From Hondaea fermentalgiana (lineage: Eukaryota > Sar > Bigyra > Thraustochytrida > Thraustochytriidae): 64,000 bases of DNA. This document shows, piece after piece, positions 36,729 to 44,419 of the stretch. The position numbers were made by a program, and so were the translations under genes. The notes beneath the pieces are model-generated. The model saw only the letters and a program-made list of their open reading frames with translations. It made no database searches and was not told the origin of the DNA. The DNA lies in NCBI GenBank assembly GCA_014084085.1, contig NPFB01000008.1, positions 212,037-276,036 of the forward strand, given 5' to 3'. Every line of letters starts with the position of its first letter. The stretch's first letter is position 1.

Positions 36729-39599
36729 TTAATTGCGGTGGCTGGGCTCGGTCCACTCAAAGGGCGCTGGTGGCTCGGCGCTATCCTCATCGTCATCTGC
36801 GCCCATGGCCGCGCCCGTGGGGGGCACTGCAACTTTCATGACGTCTTCATCTTCGCCCGGCTGACGATCTCGCAAGACAAAGATACCCATGGGGTGGTCC
36901 ATCGGGTACACTGGGACGTAGCGCTGCCTGTCGTCAGTCTTGAAGCGAATGTACTTGCTCTGTTGCGCTGTCACGCGAAGAGGATTCGTGAGCTTCGTCA
37001 CGGGAGCCTCGTGTTCCGGGCTATTGCTCTTCTTGCTTTTGGTCTTCTTCTTGGTGTCATCGTCCTCGTCCTCCTCCATGGCGTCGAGGCCGGTGTCCTT
37101 GCGCTTGAGCGCCTCGCGCGCCTTGGCCTTGGCCGTCATGGAGAGAACAGCCGTCTTGACGCGCACCTGTTTCTTCTCCTTCTTCTCCTGCATTGGCTTC
37201 GGGTAGTCAAAGAACTTGAGGTCCTCGTAGCAGTCAACCTCAAAGTTGGTGGGCATGTCGAGCTGCCAGTTGACACCAATAAGCGCCGTCGGGGTAAGCG
37301 TGAGCGAGATCATGTGCAGCATGGGGTACCAATACCAGTACTGGGTCCACAGCACCATACCAACCACGGCAGGCGGCTTGGTGAAGCCTGTGCGAGATTT
37401 GAGCTCCACCTTGACGTTGCGGCCACCTGCGTCGATGAGACCCGTGGCCAAAATGGCGCCCATTCGCGTCATCGTTGGCGAATGCTTGGCATCGCCGATT
37501 GTTTGCGAAAGCTTATGGCGCAAGATTTTGGCCTTGTTATTCGTCTCCGGGTTTTGCTGCATGAGCAGCATGGCGCACGCAAGGAGAGCGCCCTGCTTGA
37601 CGAAATCAACCTTGTCATCCTTGAGGTGATCGAGCAGATTCAGCGCCTCGGTAGGATCATCCATGTGCGAGCATCCAATCGCCAGGGCCATGCACGCGCC
37701 ATAGCGCACGTGCGGGTTGTAGCTCTCAGAAAGAAGGGCGATGAGCTCCGGAATGCGCTCTGGAACGTTGAGCATGACAAAACCAAGGGAAGTCACCGCG
37801 GCGCGACGCACGTCGTCGGCCACGTCCGAGACAGCCACGTGCAAGAGGCGCCGAATCGCGGCGTTGTTTGCTGTGCCCGCGTACGCGAGACCGACCGTGT
37901 ACATGCCACCATAGCGGAGGATGGGGTCCTTGTCGCGGCAAAGCTGCTCGATGAGCGCATCGGCGGCCTCTTCCTGGCCGTACATGACCATTGCCACCGC
38001 GAGGCCGAGGCCGCGAATAATCTTTTCGTGCTGCGTGTCGTGAGCGTACCCGAGGATATCGGCCACGACGTCAGCATGTTTGGAGCCGCCACCCAACATC
38101 ACCATACCCATGGCGAGCGCAGCACCCTCGCCAGCCACGGCGTTATCGTTGTACACCACGTTCTGTAGTTTCTCTGCCAATCCAGCGTCCCCCGAAGCCA
38201 TGGCGACGAGACCGACGCCGAGACAGGCGCCATGCTGCAGTGCTTCGCGCGCAGTCTCGTTCTCCTGGTTGCCAGCGCCATCAAGGGCCGTCGTCAAGTA
38301 CTCGAGCGCGCTTGACCCGTTCTCGTTGGTGGCGCCCTCGCCGGCATGAATGAGGCCAAGAGCATAAAGGGCGCCGCCCTCGGAATAAGGGCTCTGCGAA
38401 GCGCCGGTGCCCAGGTCGCTGGGAAGGTAAGGCTGCAAAAGGTCCATGCTAGGCTTGACATTGCCCTTGTGAATGACGCCCAGACTTGCGGTGGCGGTGA
38501 ATTTGGCCCAGTTTGTGGCGCGACCAAGCCACTCAAGGTTGTTGCGCACAAAAGAATCCACAGTCGTGCCTGCCTGCAGGTAGCTATGCGCAACAATGGT
38601 GGCATTATGCAGGACCGAATTTTTGCGTCCCTGCTCCACAGACTGCTTGAGCAGGCGCAGGCCTAGAGCATCGGTCTTGTTGTTCTTGTAGAGAAAGTCC
38701 AAGTACATGGCAGTACTGATGCCTTCGCCGAGAATTTCCCGCACGGTAAGAAGGCGCCGCTCATCGCCGTCAGGAAGGTCCGCAGACGACTTGGACCCTT
38801 CAGGCTTCGGCAAGGCTGCCAAGAGCTCCCCCACGAATCGTTGATCTTGAAGTTCCATAAGATCAAAGACAGCCTGGTAGGCCGTGAGGTACTCGTCGTC
38901 ATCCTGTTCGATGAGCTTCATGATGAGGGACGCATACTTGGCCACCTCCCCAAGGTAGTGGAGGCAGGTTGCGAGCTCGATGTACTTACAAGAGTCACGT
39001 TGTTCCTCGTAGAGGCGAACCAGCGTGCTAAAGACTTCACGGCGGAACGAGCGGCTCGACACGTGCCGTTGGCACACTTGCATGCAGTGCGAGAGCATCT
39101 CCGGAAGCTCGTCGCCCGAGCGAACAAGGGCGTCCTCAACCTTGTCGAGACGGTTGGCCTCCAGAGCGATGCCCAGGGCCTGGCGAAAGTTCCCCAGTGA
39201 GTAGCACTTTTCAAACATGCCCTCGACGATGCGCTCCAGCTTGGGGTCCACCTCAGCTTCCTCGCTGCGAAGAGCAATGTATTGTTCGATGCATTTGCCC
39301 ACGATGGTCACTTCGTACTCGCCAGCAGAACCGACATCGAAGAGGTCCCCTGCGGAAAGCGCGAGGCGAAGGGCGTCGTCGTATTCCTCGAGATGGTAAA
39401 AGCACTTGCTCGAGACAAAGGCGGCTAGCTCTTGGTGCGGAAAAGATTCGTCCTCGGAGAGGGCCTCGATTGTGTCGAGTGTGTCAGCAACCTCTGCCCA
39501 GTGCTCATCGAGGACACTCAGCAGCTTTTCCAGCGCGTACGCCTGGAGCTTTTCGTCCTCCTCGTCCAGGAGGCCCAGAAGGCCAGTGACCGAGTTCAT
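36729..39599 (-). CDS. PSMD1: 26S proteasome non-ATPase regulatory subunit 1 (Rpn2)
   Basis: 956 residues, the usual size for Rpn2. This is the large base subunit of the 19S particle and a scaffold for ubiquitin receptor Rpn13. The N-terminal helical region begins SVTGLLGLLDEEDEKLQAYA. A central toroid of proteasome/cyclosome repeats follows (residues ~390-750; for example YALGLIHAGEGATNENGSSA, GAALAMGMVMLGGGSKHADV, VRYGACMALAIGCSHMDDPT). A Lys/Glu-rich insert with KKTKSKKSNSPEHEAP precedes the C-terminal domain (RFKTDDRQRYVPVYP), and the acidic end includes FEWTEP, the expected Rpn13 region. Start at ATG 39599. It shares its 5' region with the BAR-protein gene. Confidence 0.95.
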   Translation of the reverse strand: MNSVTGLLGLLDEEDEKLQAYALEKLLSVLDEHWAEVADTLDTIEALSEDESFPHQELAAFVSSKCFYHLEEYDDALRLALSAGDLFDVGSAGEYEVTIVGKCIEQYIALRSEEAEVDPKLERIVEGMFEKCYSLGNFRQALGIALEANRLDKVEDALVRSGDELPEMLSHCMQVCQRHVSSRSFRREVFSTLVRLYEEQRDSCKYIELATCLHYLGEVAKYASLIMKLIEQDDDEYLTAYQAVFDLMELQDQRFVGELLAALPKPEGSKSSADLPDGDERRLLTVREILGEGISTAMYLDFLYKNNKTDALGLRLLKQSVEQGRKNSVLHNATIVAHSYLQAGTTVDSFVRNNLEWLGRATNWAKFTATASLGVIHKGNVKPSMDLLQPYLPSDLGTGASQSPYSEGGALYALGLIHAGEGATNENGSSALEYLTTALDGAGNQENETAREALQHGACLGVGLVAMASGDAGLAEKLQNVVYNDNAVAGEGAALAMGMVMLGGGSKHADVVADILGYAHDTQHEKIIRGLGLAVAMVMYGQEEAADALIEQLCRDKDPILRYGGMYTVGLAYAGTANNAAIRRLLHVAVSDVADDVRRAAVTSLGFVMLNVPERIPELIALLSESYNPHVRYGACMALAIGCSHMDDPTEALNLLDHLKDDKVDFVKQGALLACAMLLMQQNPETNNKAKILRHKLSQTIGDAKHSPTMTRMGAILATGLIDAGGRNVKVELKSRTGFTKPPAVVGMVLWTQYWYWYPMLHMISLTLTPTALIGVNWQLDMPTNFEVDCYEDLKFFDYPKPMQEKKEKKQVRVKTAVLSMTAKAKAREALKRKDTGLDAMEEDEDDDTKKKTKSKKSNSPEHEAPVTKLTNPLRVTAQQSKYIRFKTDDRQRYVPVYPMDHPMGIFVLRDRQPGEDEDVMKVAVPPTGAAMGADDDEDSAEPPAPFEWTEPSHRN

Positions 39600-39899
39600 T
39601 TTGGCTTTCGCAGCTGCTGATACTCTTCTTTCTACTGCTGCTGCTGGTGCTGCTGCAACTGCTGCTGCAACTGCTTCACAACGCGCTCACGGCGGTGCTT
39701 GCCTGCCCGCCTGTCTGTCTGCCGGTCTGTCTAGCGAACTTCGCTCGCTGGGTCCCTCGACCTCGGCCTGCCCGGCAGCCCGGGCGATCGACGGCGCGGT
39801 GGCTCGCGGGAGCCAGCGGCGCGCCCGGAGGAGTTCGTGCGGGCGCGCTCTCGCTCGCTCGCTCGCTCGCTGCGGCTGCGCGGCGCGCGCGGCGGTCTC

Positions 39900-39999
39900 N
39901 NNNNNNNNNNNNNNNNNNNNNNNNNNNNNNNNNNNNNNNNNNNNNNNNNNNNNNNNNNNNNNNNNNNNNNNNNNNNNNNNNNNNNNNNNNNNNNNNNNN
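39900..39999. other. Assembly gap 2 (100 N)
   Basis: Exactly 100 N. The same 13 bases, GCGCGGCGGTCTC, end the left flank (39887-39899) and begin the right flank (40000-40012). The right flank continues as a 12-bp tandem repeat of the same motif. Confidence 0.97.
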
Positions 40000-40043
40000 G
40001 CGCGGCGGTCTCGCGGGCGGTCTCGCGGGCGGTCTCGCGGGTC
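40000..40043 (+). repeat. 12-bp tandem repeat beside gap 2
   Basis: About three copies of GCGGGCGGTCTC, directly adjoining the N gap. The last copy on the left side of the gap belongs to the same array. Confidence 0.85.
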
Positions 40044-40103
40044 TGCCGCGCCCGCGCGCAGAGTATCCGCCGTTGCCGCCGGCGGCGAAGCTTCATCCAC
40101 CTT

Positions 40104-40139
40104 CGCGAGGATATCCGCGGGTACGCGGATATCCTCGCG
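40104..40139. repeat. Perfect inverted repeat, 16-bp arms, 4-nt loop
   Basis: The left arm 40104-40119 (CGCGAGGATATCCGCG) is the exact reverse complement of the right arm 40124-40139, with GGTA between. Each arm contains the palindrome GGATATCC. A further partial copy, GCGGATATCCT, lies at about 40167-40177. It could form a very stable hairpin or cruciform in the promoter region of PSMD1 and the BAR gene. Confidence 0.92.
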
Positions 40140-40437
40140 CGGATCCCCCCGGCGCCGCGGTGGAAGCGGATATCCTGGACTAGCGATTGAGGACCGTAGA
40201 GGGCGCTAATTATTTAGCCGTTGGCGCGGAGAGCGGCCCGGTTGGATTCAAGATGAGTGTGGAGGGCGCAGAGGCTCCGGTTGGAGTTGATGAGTGGGGG
40301 TCGGGGTGAGTGGGCGAGTGGGAAACAGACTTCGTCGTTGGACGCGATCGGTCAATGGTATGGAACCAAAAAAATTGTAACTAAGAAAAGAGAAGAAAAG
40401 AATTGAAGATGAGATCAAATCAGATAGACATCATTTA

Positions 40438-40473
40438 TCAGTCAGTCAGTCAGTCAGTCAGTCAGTCAGTCAG
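40438..40473 (+). repeat. (TCAG)n microsatellite
   Basis: Nine perfect tetranucleotide units, about 300 bp upstream of the BAR-protein ATG. Confidence 0.9.
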
Positions 40474-40771
40474 CACTTTAATTATGTATTGATTGAAGTC
40501 TTATCTCTTGAGAGGCTCTCGCGAACTTCTCTCCTCCTCGGAAAAAGAGAAACGAAAAGAAGAAAACAACAAGTTTTCCTCTTCCAGCTCAAGCTGTGCG
40601 CACCCACCCACCCACTCTCTCTCTCATTCACACAGTCCTAGGTGTTTCTGTCGGCGCTTAGTTGATACTCTCCAGGGTTCCGTGCCAGTGCTGGACACAA
40701 CGAACGTGTAGCACCAGCAACAAACAAAACGTTGCTTTAAGAAAAGTGGCACGCCGCGACGGAAGCGTACG

Positions 40772-42388
40772 ATGGCGGCCTTGATTCGCAGGCTAATCGG
40801 CAGCGATCGTGACGAAGACGAGGTCGCGAGCGCTCTATGGGGAGAACGAGCAGGACTCGCGCTCTCGTCGAATCGAAGCTTGTCCGGAGCTGCCTCGCAA
40901 TTTGGCGGCGACGATGCCCAGTCCATGAGAAGCGGCGACTTTGACGACGGCAGATCTATGGACGGCCGCTGCGGCCTGGACAAGGACCAAGAGCGTCAAT
41001 ATAAACAGCTCTATGATGCCTTTCTTATCATGGAGGCATCATTGCAGAAATACTGGAAGACCTGCACAGCCTTTCTTGAAGTGAGCTCGCTTATGCAGGA
41101 GGGCGTCGATCAGATGACCGCCGACGTGCTCTCCTTCTGCAGTTCGATGGAGGAAGACGCGATGATTCAACGGCTTGAGCACGACGCGCTCTGTATGCGC
41201 GATGGAATGGCCTGCGAAGATGTGGTCAACGAGTCTGTGCGCAAACATTTATTAGGTCCCATGGGAGATCGCCTTGCCTTCTTCCAGGCCATCAAGGTTC
41301 GGGCCCGCGACATTGCAACCCATCGTCGAGCCTATCGGGAGCAGCGGAAGAAGCTTGGCAAAATGCGTGTCGATCGAAAGTGCAACCCAGTCAGACTCAA
41401 GGCAGCGGAACATGAGCTTGGCGTTCTGGCCAACAAGTTTGAGTCCACGTTCCGGAACCTCGTGGGTGACCTTCAGGATCTTCACGAAAATCGCGCGCAA
41501 ATTCTGCGCGAACCTTTCGATGCCCTGCGTCGATGCCAAATCGACTTCATGCAACACCTGTCTGGCGTGCTCGCCGCCGACATGCGCAAGGATGAAGTCC
41601 CATGCATGCATGATTTCGAGCCTGTTTCTAACCAGCACGAGGCCCAGGTGCCGAATTGGGACATGGGTATCGAGGACTCGGCGAGCGTTGCCGCAGAGTA
41701 TCACGTGCCGTTCGAAGCCGAAGAGACCCTCTCCGTGCGCACAGGAAATGCAAGTCAAAGCATTGCTGAGCAGCTTCACCAAAGTCAAGCACAGTCGATG
41801 CATCCGGAAAGGCTTGTCTCAACATCAACTTCGCTTTCCGCGTCATCTGCATCGCCGGCCATGTCAGAGCCGGTGGCTTCGTCGTCTTCAGCGGCCGTAC
41901 TCACCCAAGGCCATCGTCCGCGACAGCGACACCAGGTGGCGCAAATTGTCAAAGACTTTCACCTCTTGCGGGGCCGTCGCATCTTTGAGCGCCCTGAGCA
42001 ATTTCGGGCGCTCGAAGTCGCGCCTCCGGGGCGCCCAGGCCCACTTGCCCGAGTTCAAGGAGAAACGGCGGACGCAGACGACTCCACTTATGCCATGGTC
42101 CGGCGCTTTGCGGCCTCGGTCCGGCGCGTGACGCGAGGCAGCGCATCTGCACTTGATCGGGATACACCCGCCAACGACCTCGACGAAACGTCTGCCGCGC
42201 GCAAACTTCAGGGTTTCGCGCGAACCGTTGCCGCACAGTCGCAAGCGCGCGCGCTGGCAGATCAGATTTTTGCGGTGCACCGAGACAATGCCGGGTATAC
42301 CTTTTATTCGAACCCCCACACGGGCTACATGTCTTGGACACGGCCACTCTTTGTGCGAAGAGGAGGAGAAGTAGGAAGTCTTTCGTAG
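40772..42388 (+). CDS. BAR-domain protein with IQ and WW-like C-terminus
   Basis: 538 residues, ATG at 40772. Residues ~70-285 look like a BAR dimer of three long helices (YKQLYDAFLIMEASLQKYWK, then RLKAAEHELGVLANKFESTF and FDALRRCQIDFMQHLSGVLA), which would bind and curve membranes. The middle (~290-390) is a Ser/Gln/Ala-rich linker. Near the C-terminus an IQ-like calmodulin-binding motif (AARKLQGFARTVAAQSQA) precedes the second half of a WW-like fold (YTFYSNPHTGYMSWTRP). I do not know a named animal protein with this order. A role in endocytosis or cortical membrane shaping is inferred from the BAR domain only. Confidence 0.72.
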   Translation: MAALIRRLIGSDRDEDEVASALWGERAGLALSSNRSLSGAASQFGGDDAQSMRSGDFDDGRSMDGRCGLDKDQERQYKQLYDAFLIMEASLQKYWKTCTAFLEVSSLMQEGVDQMTADVLSFCSSMEEDAMIQRLEHDALCMRDGMACEDVVNESVRKHLLGPMGDRLAFFQAIKVRARDIATHRRAYREQRKKLGKMRVDRKCNPVRLKAAEHELGVLANKFESTFRNLVGDLQDLHENRAQILREPFDALRRCQIDFMQHLSGVLAADMRKDEVPCMHDFEPVSNQHEAQVPNWDMGIEDSASVAAEYHVPFEAEETLSVRTGNASQSIAEQLHQSQAQSMHPERLVSTSTSLSASSASPAMSEPVASSSSAAVLTQGHRPRQRHQVAQIVKDFHLLRGRRIFERPEQFRALEVAPPGRPGPLARVQGETADADDSTYAMVRRFAASVRRVTRGSASALDRDTPANDLDETSAARKLQGFARTVAAQSQARALADQIFAVHRDNAGYTFYSNPHTGYMSWTRPLFVRRGGEVGSLS

Positions 42389-42600
42389 CGGAGCATAGCA
42401 TTTCCGACAAAGTTATGACAGGGCAGGATGCCTTGCAGCCACGGGTTAGAACTGTGATGAGCTATCGTCTCTTTAAAGTCACGTGTGCATTCATAGGTTC
42501 TGAAGCATAAACTCTGAAAGACCAACGTCCACTGTTCGCAGCAGGTACTCTGTACTTGTCGTTCTTGATATTATTGGTGTTGTTGCTGTTCTTGATATCT

Positions 42601-42634
<34 letters not shown>

Positions 42635-42679
42635 ACATGTAGCTTTATTTTTGCGCGCGCGTGGGTAAGAAACCTGTGT
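42389..42679. other. Convergent 3' spacer with (TCG)n tract
   Basis: Shared 3' region of the BAR gene and the leftward membrane-protein gene. The only feature is (TCG)11 at 42601-42634. Confidence 0.6.
42601..42634 (+). repeat. (TCG)n microsatellite
   Basis: Eleven perfect TCG triplets in non-coding DNA between two convergent genes. Confidence 0.92.
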
Positions 42680-43882
42680 TCACCAATAGTGGCTACGTAC
42701 CTCCCAGAGTCCGGGCCCTGTGGCCAAGAGAGCAAATACCAGGGCACCGCACATGGACAAATACACGATGGCCCAACCCGTTTCGGACTCGTGAAAGCTT
42801 TCATTCATGTTCGCGGCAGACTGCGCAGACACCGCCGCTGGCGCTTGCGCAGCAGACGCGGGGCTGGGGCCAGAACCGGACGTTGCAGCAACGGCACTGC
42901 TCTTGGCTACCGTGGCGACGTGTGATGCACTCTGTCCTTGATAGTAGGTGCCATCGTCAGAGTGCTGACCGGCCCAATTGGCTGAGTCAATCATTTCAAG
43001 AATGATACCGACCAAACCTGAGAGTGACAAGACGACGAGCATGGTGACGAGCTTAGTCTGAAACTGGAACTTGCCAAGCGCCTTGTGCATTGCATGTTCG
43101 TAGTCGGGCGCATGTAAAAAGCGGAACTCGCCTTCGTCATCCTCATTAAAACTCGAGGATAACTTGCCCTTGCTTTGCGTGGTGACGTCCGCTTCGCTCA
43201 CCGCCTCTTGCGACCGTCGTGAGAGAACCCCAGGTTCGGAGGGAGTTTTATCCGAGTCTAATTTAGCAACAAATTCGGCCGTCTGAAAGCTTGCGGGGAA
43301 GAGAGATGGTGGCGTGAGCGACTGGCGGCGCAACAGGATGATCATGGCGGTCCAGATGGAAAAGAAGGTGCTGAGCACGGCGAGTAACAGCATGGGGACC
43401 TCAAAGAGGATGAGCGCAGCCACAGGCGGCTTGTACATGAAGCAAAAGAGCGTACGCTGCTCAAATTCGCCCACAATGGCGCTCAGGAGCGTAGGCCCGA
43501 GGGCCATTCCTGCAGCAAGTGCTGCAGCCCGCCGCACGCCACAAACCTGCGACTCGAGCCGCACGCCTCGATAGAGGAGTGACCACGTTGACATCGCAAG
43601 CAAGAGGAGCAAAATGCCACTCATGAGCGTAAAGAACAAGAGGACGACACCATGGCAGGTGCACCACGCTCGGGAGACTGTGTCAGTGATTACTGTAATG
43701 ACCGTGAAGAGGAGAACGCCACTCAAGGCCAAGAGGACACCAACAAAATTAACGAGCATCGCCAGCAGCGGATCATCGCTGCTGCCCACGCCCGCGAGCC
43801 GCTGCGTCGCCGCCATCCAGGTCACGAGCAGCAACACTGTGCTCGTTAGCAGCAGCGTTAGCGAGTTCCACGTGGGGTTCAT
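42680..43882 (-). CDS. Seven-helix membrane protein of unknown function
   Basis: 400 residues, ATG at 43882. Seven hydrophobic segments are visible: SLTLLLTSTVLLLVTWMAA; MLVNFVGVLLALSGVLLFTV; VVLLFFTLMSGILLLLLAMS; ALAAGMALGPTLLSAIV; ALILFEVPMLLLAVLSTFFS; LVTMLVVLSLSGLVGIILEM; and WAIVYLSMCGALVFALLATG. A ~95-residue Ser/Lys/Glu-rich loop between helices 5 and 6 and a Ser/Ala-rich loop between 6 and 7 are probably disordered. It lacks the cysteine domain and the HxxYDxxR motif of the EGF-7TM cluster, so it is not an obvious member. Receptor or transporter cannot be decided from sequence. Confidence 0.7.
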   Translation of the reverse strand: MNPTWNSLTLLLTSTVLLLVTWMAATQRLAGVGSSDDPLLAMLVNFVGVLLALSGVLLFTVITVITDTVSRAWCTCHGVVLLFFTLMSGILLLLLAMSTWSLLYRGVRLESQVCGVRRAAALAAGMALGPTLLSAIVGEFEQRTLFCFMYKPPVAALILFEVPMLLLAVLSTFFSIWTAMIILLRRQSLTPPSLFPASFQTAEFVAKLDSDKTPSEPGVLSRRSQEAVSEADVTTQSKGKLSSSFNEDDEGEFRFLHAPDYEHAMHKALGKFQFQTKLVTMLVVLSLSGLVGIILEMIDSANWAGQHSDDGTYYQGQSASHVATVAKSSAVAATSGSGPSPASAAQAPAAVSAQSAANMNESFHESETGWAIVYLSMCGALVFALLATGPGLWEVRSHYW

Positions 43883-44419
43883 GGCGGCGATCTACGTCGG
43901 GTCGGGTCCACTCGTGGCCCTGTCCTCAGCCGCCTCAGCACCTGAGTCGCGTTTGCCTTTCGTGCCTCGACCTAGCAGTAAGTCAGGCGAATCAAGGCGG
44001 CGCGGTGGCCAGGACCTGTCGAGGCTCTTTCGCTTTTGGGCGCCCGAGCGCGCACGCTACCTTTGCTGGCTCTCTCTTCTTTTCGATGCAAGTCGATGCA
44101 AGTTTTATTTATTTATTTTTTAGCATGACCCAATGTTGTTGTCGTGTCACCGTGACAGAGACAGGCCTAGGATCAAATGCCTAATTTGTGATAAGCAGTG
44201 GCAGTGGTGGCGAGTATCACAAGCTCTCTTTCGCTGCCGACGTTCTTTGCTTGCATTTCCACCTCGCCTGCTAATGAAGAAAGAAATTGCTTTCTTTTCT
44301 GGCATAGCAAGACAAAAGCAAAATGTTGCAGTGAGAACGACTTGACGACAAAAAAGCTAAATTGATTGAAGAGCAGTGCACGTACTTTTCCTTTTAAGAT
44401 TTTTCTTTCTAAGCTAGAC
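43883..44419. other. Intergenic region between two leftward genes
   Basis: No gene supported. It holds the 5' region of the seven-helix protein and the 3' flank of the multifunctional enzyme. AT-rich around 44100-44410, with a direct CGATGCAAGT repeat at about 44085-44105. Confidence 0.5.

Larger units (their letters stand above)
39600..40771. other. Divergent promoter region PSMD1 / BAR protein with assembly gap 2
   Basis: No gene supported. In order: a CTGCTG-rich tract near 39630-39680, a GCTC repeat (39850-39880), the N gap, a 12-bp tandem repeat (40000-40043), a 16-bp-arm inverted repeat (40104-40139), and a (TCAG)n run (40438-40473). Composition changes from very GC-rich to AT-richer at about 40360. 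Confidence 0.6.

Noticed and set aside
36738..38168. 476-codon open frame antisense to PSMD1
   Set aside because: A shadow of PSMD1 codon bias; rich in His, Arg and Val with no domain features.
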